NCBI RefSeq assembly: GCF_002860325.1 | Contig: NZ_PKOJ01000002.1 | Coordinates: 248,001-312,000, forward strand | Direction of reading: 5' to 3' | DNA length: 64,000 bases | From: Neptunicoccus cionae | GTDB taxonomy: Bacteria; Pseudomonadota; Alphaproteobacteria; Rhodobacterales; Rhodobacteraceae | Shown: piece by piece, positions 63,368 to 64,000 of the stretch | How positions within the stretch are numbered: position 1 is the stretch's first letter | Layout: every line of letters starts with the position of its first letter | Translations under genes and position numbers: made by a program | Notes under the pieces: generated by a model | The model's input: the letters and a program-made list of their open reading frames with translations, nothing else | Told to the model about the DNA's origin: nothing | Database searches by the model: none

Positions 63368-64000
63368 TCACACCAGCCCTTCCAGTTTAGAGGCGTCAAA
63401 GCCCACAGCCGGTTCCAGTGAGACACCCTCTTTTGACATGCGCACGCTGACCCCTGCTTCGGTCAATGCGGATTTCAGGGCGTCCACCTCTGCAAAATCC
63501 TTGGTTTCCATCGCCTTCGACCGCAACACGGTCATTTTCGCCTCCAGCGTGCCAAGCAAAGGATCGCGGTCACTGGCCCAGTCCGGAATTTCGCCATTTA
63601 GAAGACCAAGCACCGACAGGCCCCACCTCAAAGAGGCTACATCATCCGCATGGGACAGCTGGTGCATCTCGGCTAACGCCCCCGCAGTGTTAAGATCATC
63701 CGCCAAAGCATCCAGAACCGTTTGGTTCGGCTTTGCATTGTCCACAGCTTGTGCTGCCTGCGCATACCACTTCCGCAAGGTCGCTTCAGCCTCTTTCGCC
63801 TTTTTATCCGTCCAGTCCATCGGCTTGCGGTAGTGCGTGCTCAGATAGACAAAGCGGATTACCTCGCCCGGATAGCCCTGATCAATCAGTTCCCGCACGC
63901 TAAAGAAATTGCCCAGGGATTTGGACATTTTCTTGCCCTCCACCTGCAACATTTCATTGTGCATCCAGACCTGCGCAAAATCATCCTCCGACCCGCAGGC
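63368..64000 (-). CDS. cysS: Cysteinyl-tRNA synthetase, C-terminal part (5' end beyond the window)
   Basis: The frame is open to the window edge and encodes the last 210 residues. The class I motif VEGKKMSKSLGNF is visible, preceded by QVWMHNEMLQ, the usual CysS context, and followed by PGEVIRFVYLSTHYRKPMDWTDK. The C-terminal DALR-type helical domain includes ALADDLNTAGALAEMHQL. HIGH and the zinc site lie outside. The 118-base gap to cimA contains only a GC-rich, partly self-complementary stretch. Confidence 0.95.
   Translation of the reverse strand, partial: ACGSEDDFAQVWMHNEMLQVEGKKMSKSLGNFFSVRELIDQGYPGEVIRFVYLSTHYRKPMDWTDKKAKEAEATLRKWYAQAAQAVDNAKPNQTVLDALADDLNTAGALAEMHQLSHADDVASLRWGLSVLGLLNGEIPDWASDRDPLLGTLEAKMTVLRSKAMETKDFAEVDALKSALTEAGVSVRMSKEGVSLEPAVGFDASKLEGLV

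Noticed and set aside
62101-63390. 429-codon plus-strand frame opposite cimA
   Set aside because: Antisense to cimA, which is full length with complete motifs.

Overview
The window looks like a chromosomal segment of an alphaproteobacterium of the order Rhodobacterales (Roseobacter/Rhodobacter type). The evidence is a complete RcGTA-type gene transfer agent cluster, a SAM-II riboswitch in front of metZ, a GTTC-N7-GTTC LexA-type site, a DUF6446 gene between glyQ and glyS, and many ATGA/TGATG coupled gene pairs. No rRNA, tRNA, CRISPR array or insertion sequence was seen. Nearly all the DNA is coding, mostly on the minus strand.

Layout. 1-3.5 kb: 3' end of a LysR regulator, an EamA exporter, a ferredoxin coupled to a secreted repeat protein, a SOS-type promoter in front of an orphan C-terminal fragment of the error-prone polymerase DnaE2, and a peptidoglycan-binding protein. 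3.5-4.4 kb: cysE. 4.4-18.7 kb: the GTA structural operon on the minus strand, read g1 (small terminase) to g15 (megatron), with g3.5, the short g10.1 and a trailing DUF7742-like gene; every reading frame looks intact. 18.8-25.5 kb: mltG, fabF, a divergent HisA paralogue, acpP, a YhhN protein and an orphan NuoE-NuoF fusion. 25.6-29.9 kb: an AlkB-type hydroxylase, a secreted protein, xseA and purD. 30-35 kb: glmM, folP, a GNAT acetyltransferase, a Bcr/CflA-type exporter and folB. 35-42.7 kb: a SleB-like hydrolase, a PPDK-like protein with altered nucleotide-domain motifs, then glyS, DUF6446 and glyQ. 42.9-45 kb: an RTX protein and a DUF7282-like secreted protein. 45.3-49.5 kb: a split sulfopyruvate/phosphonopyruvate-type decarboxylase (comD/comE), another ThDP enzyme and TrkH. 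49.7-52.3 kb: folE2 and metZ with its riboswitch. 52.4-58.5 kb: a GST, an esterase, a DNA glycosylase and the cobalamin genes cobK, cbiD, cobA and cobB. 58.5-64 kb: an MFS protein, an NDUFAF6-like protein, an alpha/beta hydrolase, cimA and the 3' part of cysS.

How genes work together. folE2, folB and folP cover steps of folate synthesis. cobA, cbiD, cobK and cobB act in corrin-ring synthesis. cysE and metZ serve sulfur amino-acid synthesis, metZ under SAM feedback. glyQ/glyS form the two-subunit glycyl-tRNA synthetase. The GTA genes encode head, connector and tail of a DNA-transferring particle.

The most unusual items are the SOS-box plus DnaE2 remnant, the PPDK-like protein whose N-terminal ATP motifs are changed while its PEP half is intact, the HisA paralogue with a changed catalytic Asp, the duplicated DUF6446 domain, the NuoEF fusion without its usual alpha subunit, and a 24-nt intergenic repeat present three times.
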